Assembly: GCA_020628425.1 (NCBI GenBank)
Contig: JAHDEZ010000001.1
Coordinates: 116,615-180,614 of the forward strand
DNA: 64,000 bases
Origin: Hellea sp.
GTDB lineage: Bacteria > Pseudomonadota > Alphaproteobacteria > Caulobacterales > Maricaulaceae
Reading direction: 5' to 3'
Shown: positions 1 to 9,500 of the stretch, piece by piece
Layout of the letters: every line of letters begins with the position of its first letter
Position numbering within the stretch: the first letter of the stretch is position 1
The notes under the pieces: model-generated
The model's database searches: none
What the model saw: the letters and a program-made list of their open reading frames with translations, nothing else
Told to the model about the DNA's origin: nothing
Position numbers and translations under genes: made by a program

Positions 1-141
1 TTTTAATAATTAAATATTTCGAGGGTTTTTTATCGCAATATTCGAACTGAATCTGAACTGAGCACATTGACATTACCGAATTTTTTGCTAACCGCCGCGA
101 AAAATCATTCACAAGCTAGCGAATTTCCCGTTTTTAGACCA

Positions 142-354
142 ATGACAGATCTCGAGTTAACATTGACGGGACTTATCCTGTGCGCCCTGATAGGCACCTT
201 CAGTTTTTGGCGGCATTTCCGAAAGCGTGAAACCTTGAAAGCGGCCCCGATTATTCCATGGATTATCCCTGGACTAGGCGCGGCCGCCACTGGATTTATG
301 CTAATGGTCCACCTGGCAAATTTAATGGGATTTGAGACCGGAGGACGGTTCTAA
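142..354 (+). CDS. small membrane protein, function unknown
   Basis: The ORF track opens at a TTG (67), but the ATG at 142 (protein starting MTDLELTLTG) is the better start because the added N-terminus is polar and unlike a membrane protein. The 70-residue product has two hydrophobic stretches (about residues 4-20 and 38-62) separated by a basic linker (WRHFRKRETLK), suggesting a two-helix inner-membrane protein. No Shine-Dalgarno is evident before either start. It ends 8 bp from the convergent coq4-like gene. I do not recognise the family. Confidence 0.5.
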   Translation: MTDLELTLTGLILCALIGTFSFWRHFRKRETLKAAPIIPWIIPGLGAAATGFMLMVHLANLMGFETGGRF

Positions 355-362
355 ATCCGGAG

Positions 363-1124
363 CTAAGCGGCAGATAATTCACCCTCATATCCCGCAGCCG
401 ACAGGGATTTCAGGGCTTTTTTATAAATCATAGGGTCTTGAATTTTCATGCGTGCTCTCGCCTTCGACAAAGGTTCGTGCATAAGCGCCACAATGTCTTC
501 ATTGACTAGAGATAAACTGCCCTTGCCTCCGGTTTTAGCTTCTTTTCTCGCCGCTTTAACCAGACCTAGTTCAGCCACTTCTTTTGCCAAATCCCGGGCG
601 GCCATAAAAGATATAAACACGGCACCCAAACCGCCTTGATGGGCATGACTGAACGCCAAGACACAGATTTCACCCAATTTATCCCTGCCATAGCCTGTTA
701 GAACATGATAGAGATCGTGCGTATCGCGCAATCGACGACCATAAAACTCCAGATCATCATCAAAACGCTCATGATGCGCGAACATTTTTTCGCTTTCTTC
801 TACGAGCCCAGCAGCTGTGAGACCCTCTCGTTTCATGAAAGCAACATAAGCGCGACCGACTGTCCCCTCCGGCAGAGCTTCCCATCGTCCGTGGTTATCC
901 ATGACTTCCGGCAGTTCTACACGACGACCCATCATGGCCCGTCCTTCTGGCGTCCGAACGGCCCGCTTCAAATGGCGTTCAAGCGTGCGTCCATTCAGGG
1001 CCTCTATGATATGAAACACCTGTTCTGTATCTTCCTTGTCAGCGAGCAATGTATTCATATGCCCCATAGCTTTGAATGGCCGGATCCGCGGGGGCTTGCG
1101 ACGAGAATCAATGTAAAGCTTCAT
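363..1124 (-). CDS. coq4: COQ4-family ubiquinone biosynthesis protein
   Basis: The 253-residue protein carries the COQ4 metal-binding signature HD-x2-H-x11-E: H136, D137, H140 and E152 in RDTHDLYHVLTGY. COQ4 is an accessory protein of ubiquinone synthesis, recently linked to C1 decarboxylation/hydroxylation of the ring in eukaryotes; bacterial members occur mainly in Alphaproteobacteria. The protein has no signal peptide or membrane helix, so it is probably cytoplasmic or peripheral on the membrane. It is monocistronic, convergent with the small membrane protein and divergent from degP, with a 208-bp shared upstream region. The family call is firm; the exact reaction in this organism is inferred. 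Confidence 0.85.
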   Translation of the reverse strand: MKLYIDSRRKPPRIRPFKAMGHMNTLLADKEDTEQVFHIIEALNGRTLERHLKRAVRTPEGRAMMGRRVELPEVMDNHGRWEALPEGTVGRAYVAFMKREGLTAAGLVEESEKMFAHHERFDDDLEFYGRRLRDTHDLYHVLTGYGRDKLGEICVLAFSHAHQGGLGAVFISFMAARDLAKEVAELGLVKAARKEAKTGGKGSLSLVNEDIVALMHEPLSKARARMKIQDPMIYKKALKSLSAAGYEGELSAA

Positions 1125-1276
1125 AACCTAATCTCTTTAATCGCCTTTTGAATTAAAAGCCTGAGACTCGAAAATCAAAGCAAATTGCAGGCGCTATATC
1201 ATGCAAATTTGAATAAGTCTGAAATGAAGGCAAAATCATCAGCCATTAAAAAGATGTTAGAATGTGAGCCTACGAC

Positions 1277-1304
1277 TTGAGTCTGAGCGTATATATTCTA
1301 ATTT
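1277..1304 (+). promoter_or_regulatory. candidate promoter of degP
   Basis: TTGAGT (1277-1282) and TAATTT (1299-1304) are separated by 16 bp, 28 bp upstream of the degP ATG. A GAGG Shine-Dalgarno follows at about 1321. This is a motif match by eye only; no alternative sigma-factor signature is obvious. Confidence 0.3.
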
Positions 1305-1332
1305 TGTCAGAACAATAAATGAGGCGTAAGAT

Positions 1333-2754
1333 ATGAATAAGCTCTTGAAATCCACGGCCATCGGGACCGCACTTCTCTTGGCACCCTTTACGGCCCTCTC
1401 TGCGAATGCCGGAATGGTGACGAACGCGACCGCGTTTCAAAGCAGCGCTATGATGGTTGATGATGACCGAGGCGTGCTCACGATGGCCCCACTGCTGGAG
1501 CGCGTGACTCCGGCCGTTGTCAGCATTCAAACTGAAGGGGCTGAGCGCCCTCGAAATGATGAAATGGACGAATTCTTCGAGCGCTTCTTTGGAGATCGTC
1601 CGGAGCAAAGGCGCGGCGGGTCTATTGGGTCCGGTGTTATTGTCGACGCTGACAAAGGCTATATTATGACCAATAATCACGTTGTGGAAAATTCCGATGA
1701 GATCATTGTTACCCTCAAGGATAAACGCGAATTAACCGCAGAACTGGTCGGTGGTGATGCGCGAACCGACATCGCCATTCTAAAGGTTGATGCCACAGGG
1801 CTACGTGAAATGAAACTTGCGCCCGAAGACACCACGCGGGTCGGCGACTATGTGATTGCCATCGGAAATGCCTTTGGATTGGAACATACGGTCACAACTG
1901 GCATCGTCAGTGCTATGGGACGATCTGTAGACCGGGGAGACCGCTTGCAGAACATGATCCAGACGGATGCGTCTATCAATCCTGGGAACTCCGGGGGTGC
2001 TTTGATCAATTCTAAAGGTGAGTTGATCGGTATCAATACCATGATCATTTCACGATCAGGCGGCAATAATGGCATTGGTTTCGCTGTTCCGGTTAAAATG
2101 GCAAAAACAGTTATGGATCAATTGGTTAACTATGGAGAAGTCCGACGTGGTCGTATCGGGGTTTCCATTCGCGATATCGATCCGGCCCTGCAACAGGCAT
2201 TGGGACTAACCACGTTAAACGGAGCTTTAGTCAATGACGTCAATGCGGACAGCCCAGCTGAAAAAGCTGGTCTGGAGTCAGGGGATGTTATCGTTGGATT
2301 TAACGGCGATGACATAAAAAATGCCAATGATATCCGAAATTCCGTCGGTCTTGTTCAACCAGGCACGCGGACCGATTTAACCTATCTCAGAGATGGTCGA
2401 CGACTGACCACACGCATCACGGTTGAAGCTTTTGTCGAAGAAGCTTCCGAACAACCTACGTCCAAAAGTAGCAGTTCCAGCCGAAAATCAGAAAGTTTCT
2501 CGGGTGCGCAGCTGACGGATATTCCAGATGATATGGAACTCATGGACGGGAATGCTGGTGTTCTTGTTTCCAGCGTTACGCGGGGTTCTCGAGCTCAACG
2601 GGCAGGACTTAGACGTGGCGATATCATCCGTGCCGTTGGCCGTGAGAAAGTCTCTGACCTGGCGGAGTTCAATGCAGCAACAGATGGAAAGTCCGGGCCC
2701 TTCGCCTTAACGGTCGAAAGAGACGGTAACAACCTCTTTCTAGCCATAAGGTAG
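1333..2754 (+). CDS. degP: DegP/HtrA-type periplasmic serine protease
   Basis: A signal peptide (MNKLLKSTAIGTALLLAPFTALSANA) is followed by a trypsin-like domain with catalytic H116 (MTNNHVV), D146 (RTDIAIL) and S220 (NPGNSGGAL). Two PDZ domains lie at about residues 275-365 and 385-470, the second preceded by a Ser-rich linker (SKSSSSSRKS). At 473 residues it matches the usual length of Do-family proteases. The role is quality control of misfolded envelope proteins in the periplasm. ATG is preceded by GAGGCG. The gene stands alone, divergent from coq4 and separated by 5 bp from the convergent cheR-like gene with no visible terminator between them. Confidence 0.95.
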   Translation: MNKLLKSTAIGTALLLAPFTALSANAGMVTNATAFQSSAMMVDDDRGVLTMAPLLERVTPAVVSIQTEGAERPRNDEMDEFFERFFGDRPEQRRGGSIGSGVIVDADKGYIMTNNHVVENSDEIIVTLKDKRELTAELVGGDARTDIAILKVDATGLREMKLAPEDTTRVGDYVIAIGNAFGLEHTVTTGIVSAMGRSVDRGDRLQNMIQTDASINPGNSGGALINSKGELIGINTMIISRSGGNNGIGFAVPVKMAKTVMDQLVNYGEVRRGRIGVSIRDIDPALQQALGLTTLNGALVNDVNADSPAEKAGLESGDVIVGFNGDDIKNANDIRNSVGLVQPGTRTDLTYLRDGRRLTTRITVEAFVEEASEQPTSKSSSSSRKSESFSGAQLTDIPDDMELMDGNAGVLVSSVTRGSRAQRAGLRRGDIIRAVGREKVSDLAEFNAATDGKSGPFALTVERDGNNLFLAIR

Positions 2755-2759
2755 TTCTC

Positions 2760-3674
2760 TCAAGCGCGTTTGATTTGTCCGGCAGCCGGAACATATTCCT
2801 GAGGTGGGATAGTTGGTAATTCTGGCTCCGGCTCAGGGATTATTTCCATAGGATGTTTTTTGAGAACATTTGGATATTCAGCAATCGGGTCAAAGTTATA
2901 ACTTGACGATGGTATTTCTTCTTCGGCACCAAACATGAGATAACACTCATGATGGACAATAGAAGACAAAGAACGAATAACTCGTATCTGTGCTGGTGAG
3001 GAATAATGTTTCAAGCTATTCCTGAATAGTACCAAATCGAATTTCCCGAGACTGTCTAGTTTTGATAGAAGATGAAACTCCTTGAACGTCACCATCTCGC
3101 GGATTGCAGGCTTCACGATCCAGTCTTCACCAGCGCGGTCAAAATAATTGACTAGGTCTCGTATGGGTAGGCCACGTTGAACTTCAAAATGCGTATATTG
3201 TGCAGCTTTTGCCCGTGTCAGAGCTGGTGACGGATAGTCTACGCCCAAGATTTCGACTTTAAAATCCGGATGTTTTTGGCGAAACTTATCGACTAATACA
3301 GCTAACGAATAAGGTTCCTGCCCACTGCTACAGGCAAAGGAAAGAATTTTTATGCCCAACTTACCTTTTTGCTCATAGAGCTTGGGCAATAAGTAATCTT
3401 GGATAACCTTTATTCCGTCCGGGTCGGGATTAAAATGAGTGTCGCGCTCTAAAAGCGACGAAACCACTTTAATGGCCAACCGAGTTTGGCCCTGGCCAAA
3501 CAAATCATCAATCATCTTATTGAGATTCTGATACCCTTCCTGTCGGGCCAGCACCCCCAAACGCGTTTCAACTAGGAAGGCATGATCATCTCCCAGATGA
3601 ACACCGGCGAGTTCAAGGGTCAATCGTTTCAGAGCTTCATAATAGCTGGGTTTGAGACTTAATACTCCGCTCAT
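2760..3674 (-). CDS. CheR-like SAM-dependent methyltransferase
   Basis: The 304-residue protein follows the CheR layout: an N-terminal helical part with LLERDTHFNPD (compare LxxxxTxFFRx in CheR), the SAM-binding motif SFACSSGQEPYSLAV, an acidic strand end (ILGVDYPSPAL) and FDLVLFRNSLKHYS in place of the usual FDxIxCRNVLIYF. It ends in a Pro/Glu-rich tail (PEPEPELPTIPPQEY). Its ATG overlaps the receiver gene stop as TGATG. No chemoreceptor or CheB is nearby, and several CheR positions are altered, so its substrate may not be a classical MCP. It belongs to the four-gene chpT cluster. Confidence 0.8.
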   Translation of the reverse strand: MSGVLSLKPSYYEALKRLTLELAGVHLGDDHAFLVETRLGVLARQEGYQNLNKMIDDLFGQGQTRLAIKVVSSLLERDTHFNPDPDGIKVIQDYLLPKLYEQKGKLGIKILSFACSSGQEPYSLAVLVDKFRQKHPDFKVEILGVDYPSPALTRAKAAQYTHFEVQRGLPIRDLVNYFDRAGEDWIVKPAIREMVTFKEFHLLSKLDSLGKFDLVLFRNSLKHYSSPAQIRVIRSLSSIVHHECYLMFGAEEEIPSSSYNFDPIAEYPNVLKKHPMEIIPEPEPELPTIPPQEYVPAAGQIKRA

Positions 3675-4042
3675 CAGCCCGTTAGTCCTGCCTGATAAAA
3701 CTTGCTATTGATAATATCACTATCAAAGGGCTTCATGATATACTCGTTGGCGCCTGCATTCAAAGCTTCTGTAATCTTGAGAATATCCCGTTCCGAGGTA
3801 CAAAACAAAACCACGGGCCTGTCTCCACTGGGCTCTTGTCGCAGCGTTTTCAAGAAAGTCAGTCCATCCATGACAGGCATATTCCAATCCAAAAGGATGA
3901 CATCAGGCATGCTAGCGCGACACATGTTAAGTGCTTCGAGGCCATTTTCAGCTTCCTCTGTATTGAAGCGCATATCTGATAATATACGTCCCGCAACCCG
4001 GCGTATCATTTTTGAGTTATCGACAATCAGACAGGTCTTCAC
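3674..4042 (-). CDS. CheY-like single-domain response regulator
   Basis: The 122-residue protein is a lone receiver domain. The phosphoacceptor is D52 (VILLDWNMPVMDG), the conserved lysine is K104 (YIMKPFD) and the switch Thr/Ser lies in FCTSE. The acidic pair is reduced to D8 followed by N9. There is no output domain. It overlaps the pseudo-CheA gene by 4 bp (ATGA) and the CheR-like gene by 1 bp, so the three are translationally coupled. With ChpT upstream, phosphorylation might come from the CtrA phosphorelay, but that is inference from proximity. Confidence 0.9.
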   Translation of the reverse strand: MKTCLIVDNSKMIRRVAGRILSDMRFNTEEAENGLEALNMCRASMPDVILLDWNMPVMDGLTFLKTLRQEPSGDRPVVLFCTSERDILKITEALNAGANEYIMKPFDSDIINSKFYQAGLTG

Positions 4043-5028
4043 GAAACGGCCTCTTGCTCTGATGGAATTGCAGGCCGCGCGGGAATATTTCTAATTTCCA
4101 GCCGAATGATGTCCTCTTGGAAATCTAAGTAAGGCGACAAACCACAAGCTCTTAAGTCTTTGACGATTGATTGCGCCAATCCTTCCTCAAACCCCTGACC
4201 GCCACAACTCAACAACACCGTCAAAGTCTTTTGCTTAAAACGAGCGGTCACCGCCATGTGGGCAGACCGACTTAGACCTTTGGCCTCCAAAGTTTCTGGT
4301 GTTCCAACACTTTCAGAAATCAGAATCTCGCCAAACCCTCTTAGGCCGGATTGAATTTTGTTTAATATGTCGGATGCCACAAGGGCGTCATCACATGCGG
4401 AAGAGACACTTATCGATTTTCCTTGAGAACGGGCCTCTCTCAACCATCCATTTGTTAGCGCCGGCAAAATAACATCAAATTGCTCAAGATCAGATACTAA
4501 TCCTGCGCGTGGAATCATATTCTTCCTAGAATACACCTGAGTCTTACTATCGGCCTTTCCTCGGTTAGCTGCCAAGTTAACCAATTTAAACAGGCTCGGA
4601 CGGTCTTCTTTGTTAGCATATTTAATCAAAGGGACCAGTGTGCGAGCCGTCTCAATTTGGCGGGTCAATTCCGACACGATTGCGGGTCCAACTGGATTTG
4701 TTTTTTCAGATTTGACGACCGGGCTGATCTGCGGTGCAATTTCTGAAAGCCCGCTCTCATATTGATTGATAAGTTTCTGCAGAACCAGAACCGAACTTGC
4801 GCAATCAGTTGGTGACCGATGCCGCGTCAGATCATCGATAACAGTTTGGGCCGATTTATAGATATATCTCGCTCGCATGAGCTTGGCCTGTGATTGAATT
4901 TCGGAAAGACGCATTACCACATCTTCCATGGGGACCTCACCACCGGAAAACATTTCAGACATGTGATTGCGGCACAGATTCATGAATCTGCGGGCAGCTA
5001 TCAGATCATCTCCGCATTTTTCGGCCAT
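4039..5028 (-). CDS. degenerate CheA-like protein (pseudo-histidine kinase)
   Basis: The 329-residue protein has an N-terminal helical region (about 1-100) in which YIYKSA at 55-60 lines up with the HxxKGxA phosphosite of Hpt/CheA P1 domains, with Tyr55 at the histidine position. Residues 205-315 can be laid over a CheA ATPase domain, but the N-box asparagine/DHG motif is replaced (GFGEILISESVGTPE) and the G1 DxGxG is CGGQG. It therefore looks catalytically dead in both phosphorelay roles. It overlaps the receiver gene by 4 bp and lies 114 bp downstream of chpT. The alignment is by eye; an unrelated scaffold is the alternative. Confidence 0.45.
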   Translation of the reverse strand: MAEKCGDDLIAARRFMNLCRNHMSEMFSGGEVPMEDVVMRLSEIQSQAKLMRARYIYKSAQTVIDDLTRHRSPTDCASSVLVLQKLINQYESGLSEIAPQISPVVKSEKTNPVGPAIVSELTRQIETARTLVPLIKYANKEDRPSLFKLVNLAANRGKADSKTQVYSRKNMIPRAGLVSDLEQFDVILPALTNGWLREARSQGKSISVSSACDDALVASDILNKIQSGLRGFGEILISESVGTPETLEAKGLSRSAHMAVTARFKQKTLTVLLSCGGQGFEEGLAQSIVKDLRACGLSPYLDFQEDIIRLEIRNIPARPAIPSEQEAVS

Positions 5029-5142
5029 TTATCCTCTCAAGAACGAATCAGCTTGAGCGCAAAGCGTTCACGCTGACTTCTGAAGGGACAGTCCCAATAA
5101 ATCGTTAAAATGCGCCTAAAAACCGTTGATTACGTGCGATTA

Positions 5143-5814
5143 TCAGGCCGCGTTTTGAGCCTGTTTCGACGGTAGAAAAACCATAAATCGTGCTTCTTCA
5201 TCATTCAGGGAAGAATCGATCCGACCGCCCAGTTCTCTGACTAGCATGCCCGCATAAAAAGGTTGAATGGTGCGACCATCGAACCCGTCCTCCGGGGCGC
5301 GCCCGGTTAAGGACCGCTGAAATTCCTCATAAATCCTAGCTTTGGGCCCTTTAGCCGTCAGATTATAAATCGAGGCATCAGCCTTTTTTGTAAGCTCAAT
5401 GACAAGCTCACCACCCCTTGGAATACTTTGTAAGGCGACCATCACCAGGTTCAGCAAGAGACGCCCTTGCGTTTTCTCAACTTCAGTCAGAGACGTTTCA
5501 AATCTGATGGAGGCCTTCCCTGCGCCGTACATATCCTGTACCAGTGTTTCCAGCTGTCCCATGCCGAGCATGCCTGGGGCTGATGTGCCAGCTCCAAAAG
5601 CCAACCGTAAAAATTTAAGTTTATTTGATGCTTGCCCTGCTGATGTTCGCACCAGATCCATAGCATCTTCATGCATATCAGCATTGCTTTCGTCATTCAG
5701 CACTTCTAGCGCGGCACCCAAAGCTCCAATAGGGCTAACCAAATCGTGACAAATGCGAGCGCACATCAGCGCCGCCAGACTGGAAGGTGTCAGTTTCGAA
5801 GTTTTATCGGACAT
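5143..5814 (-). CDS. chpT: histidine phosphotransferase ChpT
   Basis: The DHp-like helix carries the phospho-histidine in ARICHDLVSPIGA (H23), the ChpT signature, followed by a second long helix and a degenerate Bergerat-type domain without a kinase N-box. At 223 residues it fits ChpT. In Caulobacter ChpT carries phosphate from CckA to CtrA and CpdR, controlling cell cycle, motility and pili; this protein should do the same in the cytoplasm. It heads a co-directional cluster with the pseudo-CheA, receiver and CheR-like genes. A TTAA-N7-GTAA element lies about 67 bp upstream. Confidence 0.92.
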   Translation of the reverse strand: MSDKTSKLTPSSLAALMCARICHDLVSPIGALGAALEVLNDESNADMHEDAMDLVRTSAGQASNKLKFLRLAFGAGTSAPGMLGMGQLETLVQDMYGAGKASIRFETSLTEVEKTQGRLLLNLVMVALQSIPRGGELVIELTKKADASIYNLTAKGPKARIYEEFQRSLTGRAPEDGFDGRTIQPFYAGMLVRELGGRIDSSLNDEEARFMVFLPSKQAQNAA

Positions 5815-5880
5815 GGAGCCGGATCCTGCTTGCAGCTAATTATGAACGCAACTGAATCAACCCATCCGGTAAATCAAGTG

Positions 5881-5895
5881 TTAACGAGCGAGTAA
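5881..5895. promoter_or_regulatory. possible CtrA half-matched box upstream of chpT
   Basis: TTAA (5881-5884) is followed after 7 bp by GTAA (5892-5895), one mismatch from the CtrA consensus TTAA-N7-TTAA. It sits 67 bp upstream of chpT, just past the ydbL stop. Short AT motifs of this kind arise often by chance, so the call is weak. Confidence 0.2.
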
Positions 5896-5897
5896 AC

Positions 5898-6290
5898 TTA
5901 TTTTGAAATCCAGACGCCGTCTGCACCTCGAACTTTTTGCCCACTCGGAGCATTTGCTACCAGCTTCTCACCAGTCAATTGCGCGATGACTTCGGTTTGA
6001 ACATTTTGCTGACGCGCCTTTTGGGTAAAAACGGTTTTGCGTCCAATATTGATTTCATTCATAGCGTCTTCAATATCTTGTGGCAAAGGCTCTGACACGG
6101 CCGAAAGATAGCCCGTGATACTTTCACCAATAACGCCATCGGCCTTAGCCTGATCTACGACCTGTTTAGCATCGCTGGCTTGAGCGTGAGCTGTGCCCGC
6201 CAAGGACGTAGTTATTGCCACGGCGCCGCCCACCATGAAGATCGCGGCCAATAGAGCTGTGATTGATTTCTTAAAAGTCATATTTAGCAC
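5898..6290 (-). CDS. ydbL: YdbL-family periplasmic protein (DUF1318)
   Basis: The 130-residue protein starts with a signal peptide (cleavage after AHA) and has the small helical YdbL/DUF1318 body with the IGRKTVFTQKA and GxKV...GVWI-type ending. In Escherichia coli ydbL is the last gene of ydbH-ynbE-ydbL and is thought to modulate the YdbH-YnbE intermembrane bridge. The same order is found here, with ydbL directly abutting the ynbE stop. Function is by family and synteny. Confidence 0.85.
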   Translation of the reverse strand: MLNMTFKKSITALLAAIFMVGGAVAITTSLAGTAHAQASDAKQVVDQAKADGVIGESITGYLSAVSEPLPQDIEDAMNEINIGRKTVFTQKARQQNVQTEVIAQLTGEKLVANAPSGQKVRGADGVWISK

Positions 6291-6479
6291 CTAAAACAAA
6301 TCCGGGTTTTCTTCGATGAGGTCTTCAACTTCTTTATCCAACCTCACTCTGACCTCCTGATCAATCTTGACATTCAGATTGATTTCAATCGGTTTGTCGG
6401 GAGCAGCAATCTGTACCCGCGGCGCACACGCGCTAGCGAAAACGGCCACCAAGCCGATCGAAATTACTACCTGTTTCAT
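6291..6479 (-). CDS. ynbE: YnbE-family outer-membrane lipoprotein
   Basis: A short lipoprotein (62 residues) with lipobox ASAC (C18), then PRVQIAAPDKPIEINLNVKI, the conserved YnbE core. YnbE is proposed to cap or extend the beta-groove of YdbH at the outer membrane so that phospholipids can cross the periplasm. The gene lies between ydbH (66 bp upstream) and ydbL (directly abutting). Residue +2 after the cysteine is Ala, consistent with outer-membrane sorting. Confidence 0.85.
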   Translation of the reverse strand: MKQVVISIGLVAVFASACAPRVQIAAPDKPIEINLNVKIDQEVRVRLDKEVEDLIEENPDLF

Positions 6480-6545
6480 GCTTCAAATTACCTTTTTACG
6501 TCTGAACTGTCGATTAACACGCCATTCAGAAAAATGCACACGTTT

Positions 6546-9500
6546 TTAGTTCGTGATGGCCTTTTTAACCTCTTCAGCGATCATAGTTCCCAATTGGAAA
6601 TTTCGAATGATATTCAACAACTCTCCTTCAATTCGTACGTTGAATTTGAAGGGTATTCCATAAAGCACATCTGGATTGGAACCTTGGAAAACAAGACGTA
6701 AAACAATCAAACCATCTAACGGTCCGTTAAAAGTTGCTTCCAATTCCTCATATTTAAATTCCTTCAGGGAATCAAAGGCATAGCCTGCATAGGCATTAAC
6801 ATCGGCAGCCAAATCGGTTTGCGCTGAGGAGAACTTTATCACACCACCGTCTTTGACACCAATAGTCCCGTTTTCAACCTCTACATTCAGGCCATCAACC
6901 TTAATAGGCATTCGTCCATTGACCGTCCCGCTCACAAAGAAGTTTTCACCGCCAAGATCGCTGAACAAGTCCTCAAGTTCAACATTAATGACATTAAGCT
7001 CTACCCGGTTTATATCCCTGTCATAGCGCCACTCTGTTGGGTTCAATGCAACAGACCCTCTCCCCAATGGCCACTGCGCTTTTTGTATTTCAAATCCCCC
7101 CGGTATTGCTTCAAATTCGACAATACCGTCTTTGAGCGGAAACCCCGGATCAAATTCGTCAATCGTCACAAATTGCCGACCTTCAGATACTAAAGGAAAA
7201 AACGACGCAAATTTTAGTTCTGTATTGATACCAGACATAGGGCCAGGCATTGTGCCCATACTCATATCAATCAGACGCGCGGACCCCGAGGATTTTAACT
7301 CTTCTCCATCGGCAAACTCTAACTGCATATTGACTTTAGCCGCACCTTCGACACTGCTTATTTTACCTTTTAGTATCGGGATTAACATTTGCGGTTGCAG
7401 CCCTCGAGGTGTGAAATAAATCTCGGGGATATCGACATCCGCATAGCCTCGGCTATCCACAAAACGATAGTCGACATTTAACGGCGTTACCCCGTCAAAT
7501 GGCAAATAACTGTCTGCGGCGCCAAACCAGTTATCGTCATTATAATCTACATAACCGTCCATCTTGAAAGGTGGAAAATCAGTGGCGGTAAAGCTGATAT
7601 CCCCGTTTTGATAGTTCACCCGAAAAGCCTCCGGTTGACCAGCAACTTGAACGGATAACCCCCTGGCATTAACGGCCTCTGTTTTGACAGAGGCAGACGG
7701 CGTATCAATTGTAAATTCCGTTTTGCCATTCTCATCGAGAAACGCCGTTATGTCCGCTCGGTTTGCTGACATCACAGTCCCCTCACTCGGCATGTTATCC
7801 GACGTCATTTGGATATCAACTCCATCAATCTGCCAACTTTGCGAAGTTCCGATTTTGGCATCAATCAGTGCCTGTCCAAAGGCAATGCTCAGAGCACGTG
7901 TTTGCTCTAAATTTTCCAACTCCATACTCAGAGCACTGACTTGCGCGGACAAACTACCTTCATCATTGCCCAGTGTGAAATTCGGTTTTTCACCGGACTC
8001 CAGAAGGAATTTTATATTCCTAGCTTCCCATGGAATGTCAGATAGAAATCGGTCAATAGTTATTGGGCGGGCTTCGTCAGGCTGGAAATAAAGACGGGAC
8101 GTAACCCCCAAATCCCCTGTAAAATATCCAGAGGTCTTTAGCCCCTCCACATATCCACCGGGAATATTGCCGTCAAAATCCAGTTGACCCGATAATATGA
8201 GACGACGCCGGTTTTGTGGCCCGCCAAAATTCACCTTGGCAGATGTTGGCGCTAATCGAACTGGACGAGCTTCGCCCGTTTGGGCCACCCAAACTTTGGG
8301 TAGGGTAATCTGACCCTCGAATGATTTTGTGCCTTTTATATTACGCCCATTAGTTGAAACCAATTCGAGCCGAGAGCCGTTGAAATACATCGGATAAGGT
8401 CCATCCAAACTGGCATTTATCAATAGTCGCATTGACTGCTCAGGGCGATTAAACAGAAGTACCGGACCATCAAGGTTTGGCTGCAATACCGCGCTTTGAG
8501 AGGATGTCCGCCAATTTAAAGGACCATGCAGAGATATAGTCATAGACTGGGGCGCTTTGTGAATTCGCCCTTTGCCATCAATGGTTGCCCTATCAAACAA
8601 TCTGCCAATAGAGCGGGTTAGAGGCTCAGCAAAATCCTCTGTCACCGGAGTTCGCGATAGGCTTTTGTACAGTGAGAGCGTTTCAGCAATCTCACGTTTG
8701 TCTTCTTTGCGTGTGATTGAAAACGCGTCGACCGATGTTTCCCATTCACCATCGGCTAGGAGAATATTTCCGTCACCTCGGGTCATGCCGATAGCACCGT
8801 CCCAATTAAGCGTCGTATTCTCTATCTCAACAGCAGCTCCTTCGAAAAAACCCAACTTGGTGGATAGCGGACCTTCCAGATAAAAAGCATCTTCTTCCAA
8901 TCGATAAGCCCCCTCTCCGCTCAGGCTCAATACCTCCCCGCGCATTTTTTTATAAGTCCACTTCGGTACAGAAAGTTCAAAGACCGCGTGGTTGCGGCCC
9001 TGTGTGTAGTCGACCTGGACTTTACCCAAAACGTCAAAACTTACATCCCCGTATTTTATGTTGGCAGGCATGATTTCGATACCTGCATTGAAAGTGTCAG
9101 TACTCTGCATCGTCCCGTTTACGACTGAGGTCACAGTCCCAAAGGGACTGATTAAGTCCATTTGACTATTTGTTATCACAATACCTTTTGGTGGAAATAT
9201 GAAACCCTCCCCATCTCCTGTTCTTCCACTAGTTTCAAATGGCAGAGACAACTGGCCATTTTCATCAATGGAGACGCTGGCGTTGATACCGTCGGCGGTG
9301 ATTTTTTTGAACCGTCCCTCCAAAGCATCGCGCCAAGCATAGTCAATATTCAGAGTTTTCGCTGTAAGGATCCTAACGTTATCTCTAGACAGAACTACAT
9401 TCTTTAGCTGAGCTTGTTTGTCCTCGAGCTGGGTAACGGTCAGCTCTATCTCGTATCCCAATTCGGCGAGACGATTTTTGATCTGATCTTCGACAAGAGC

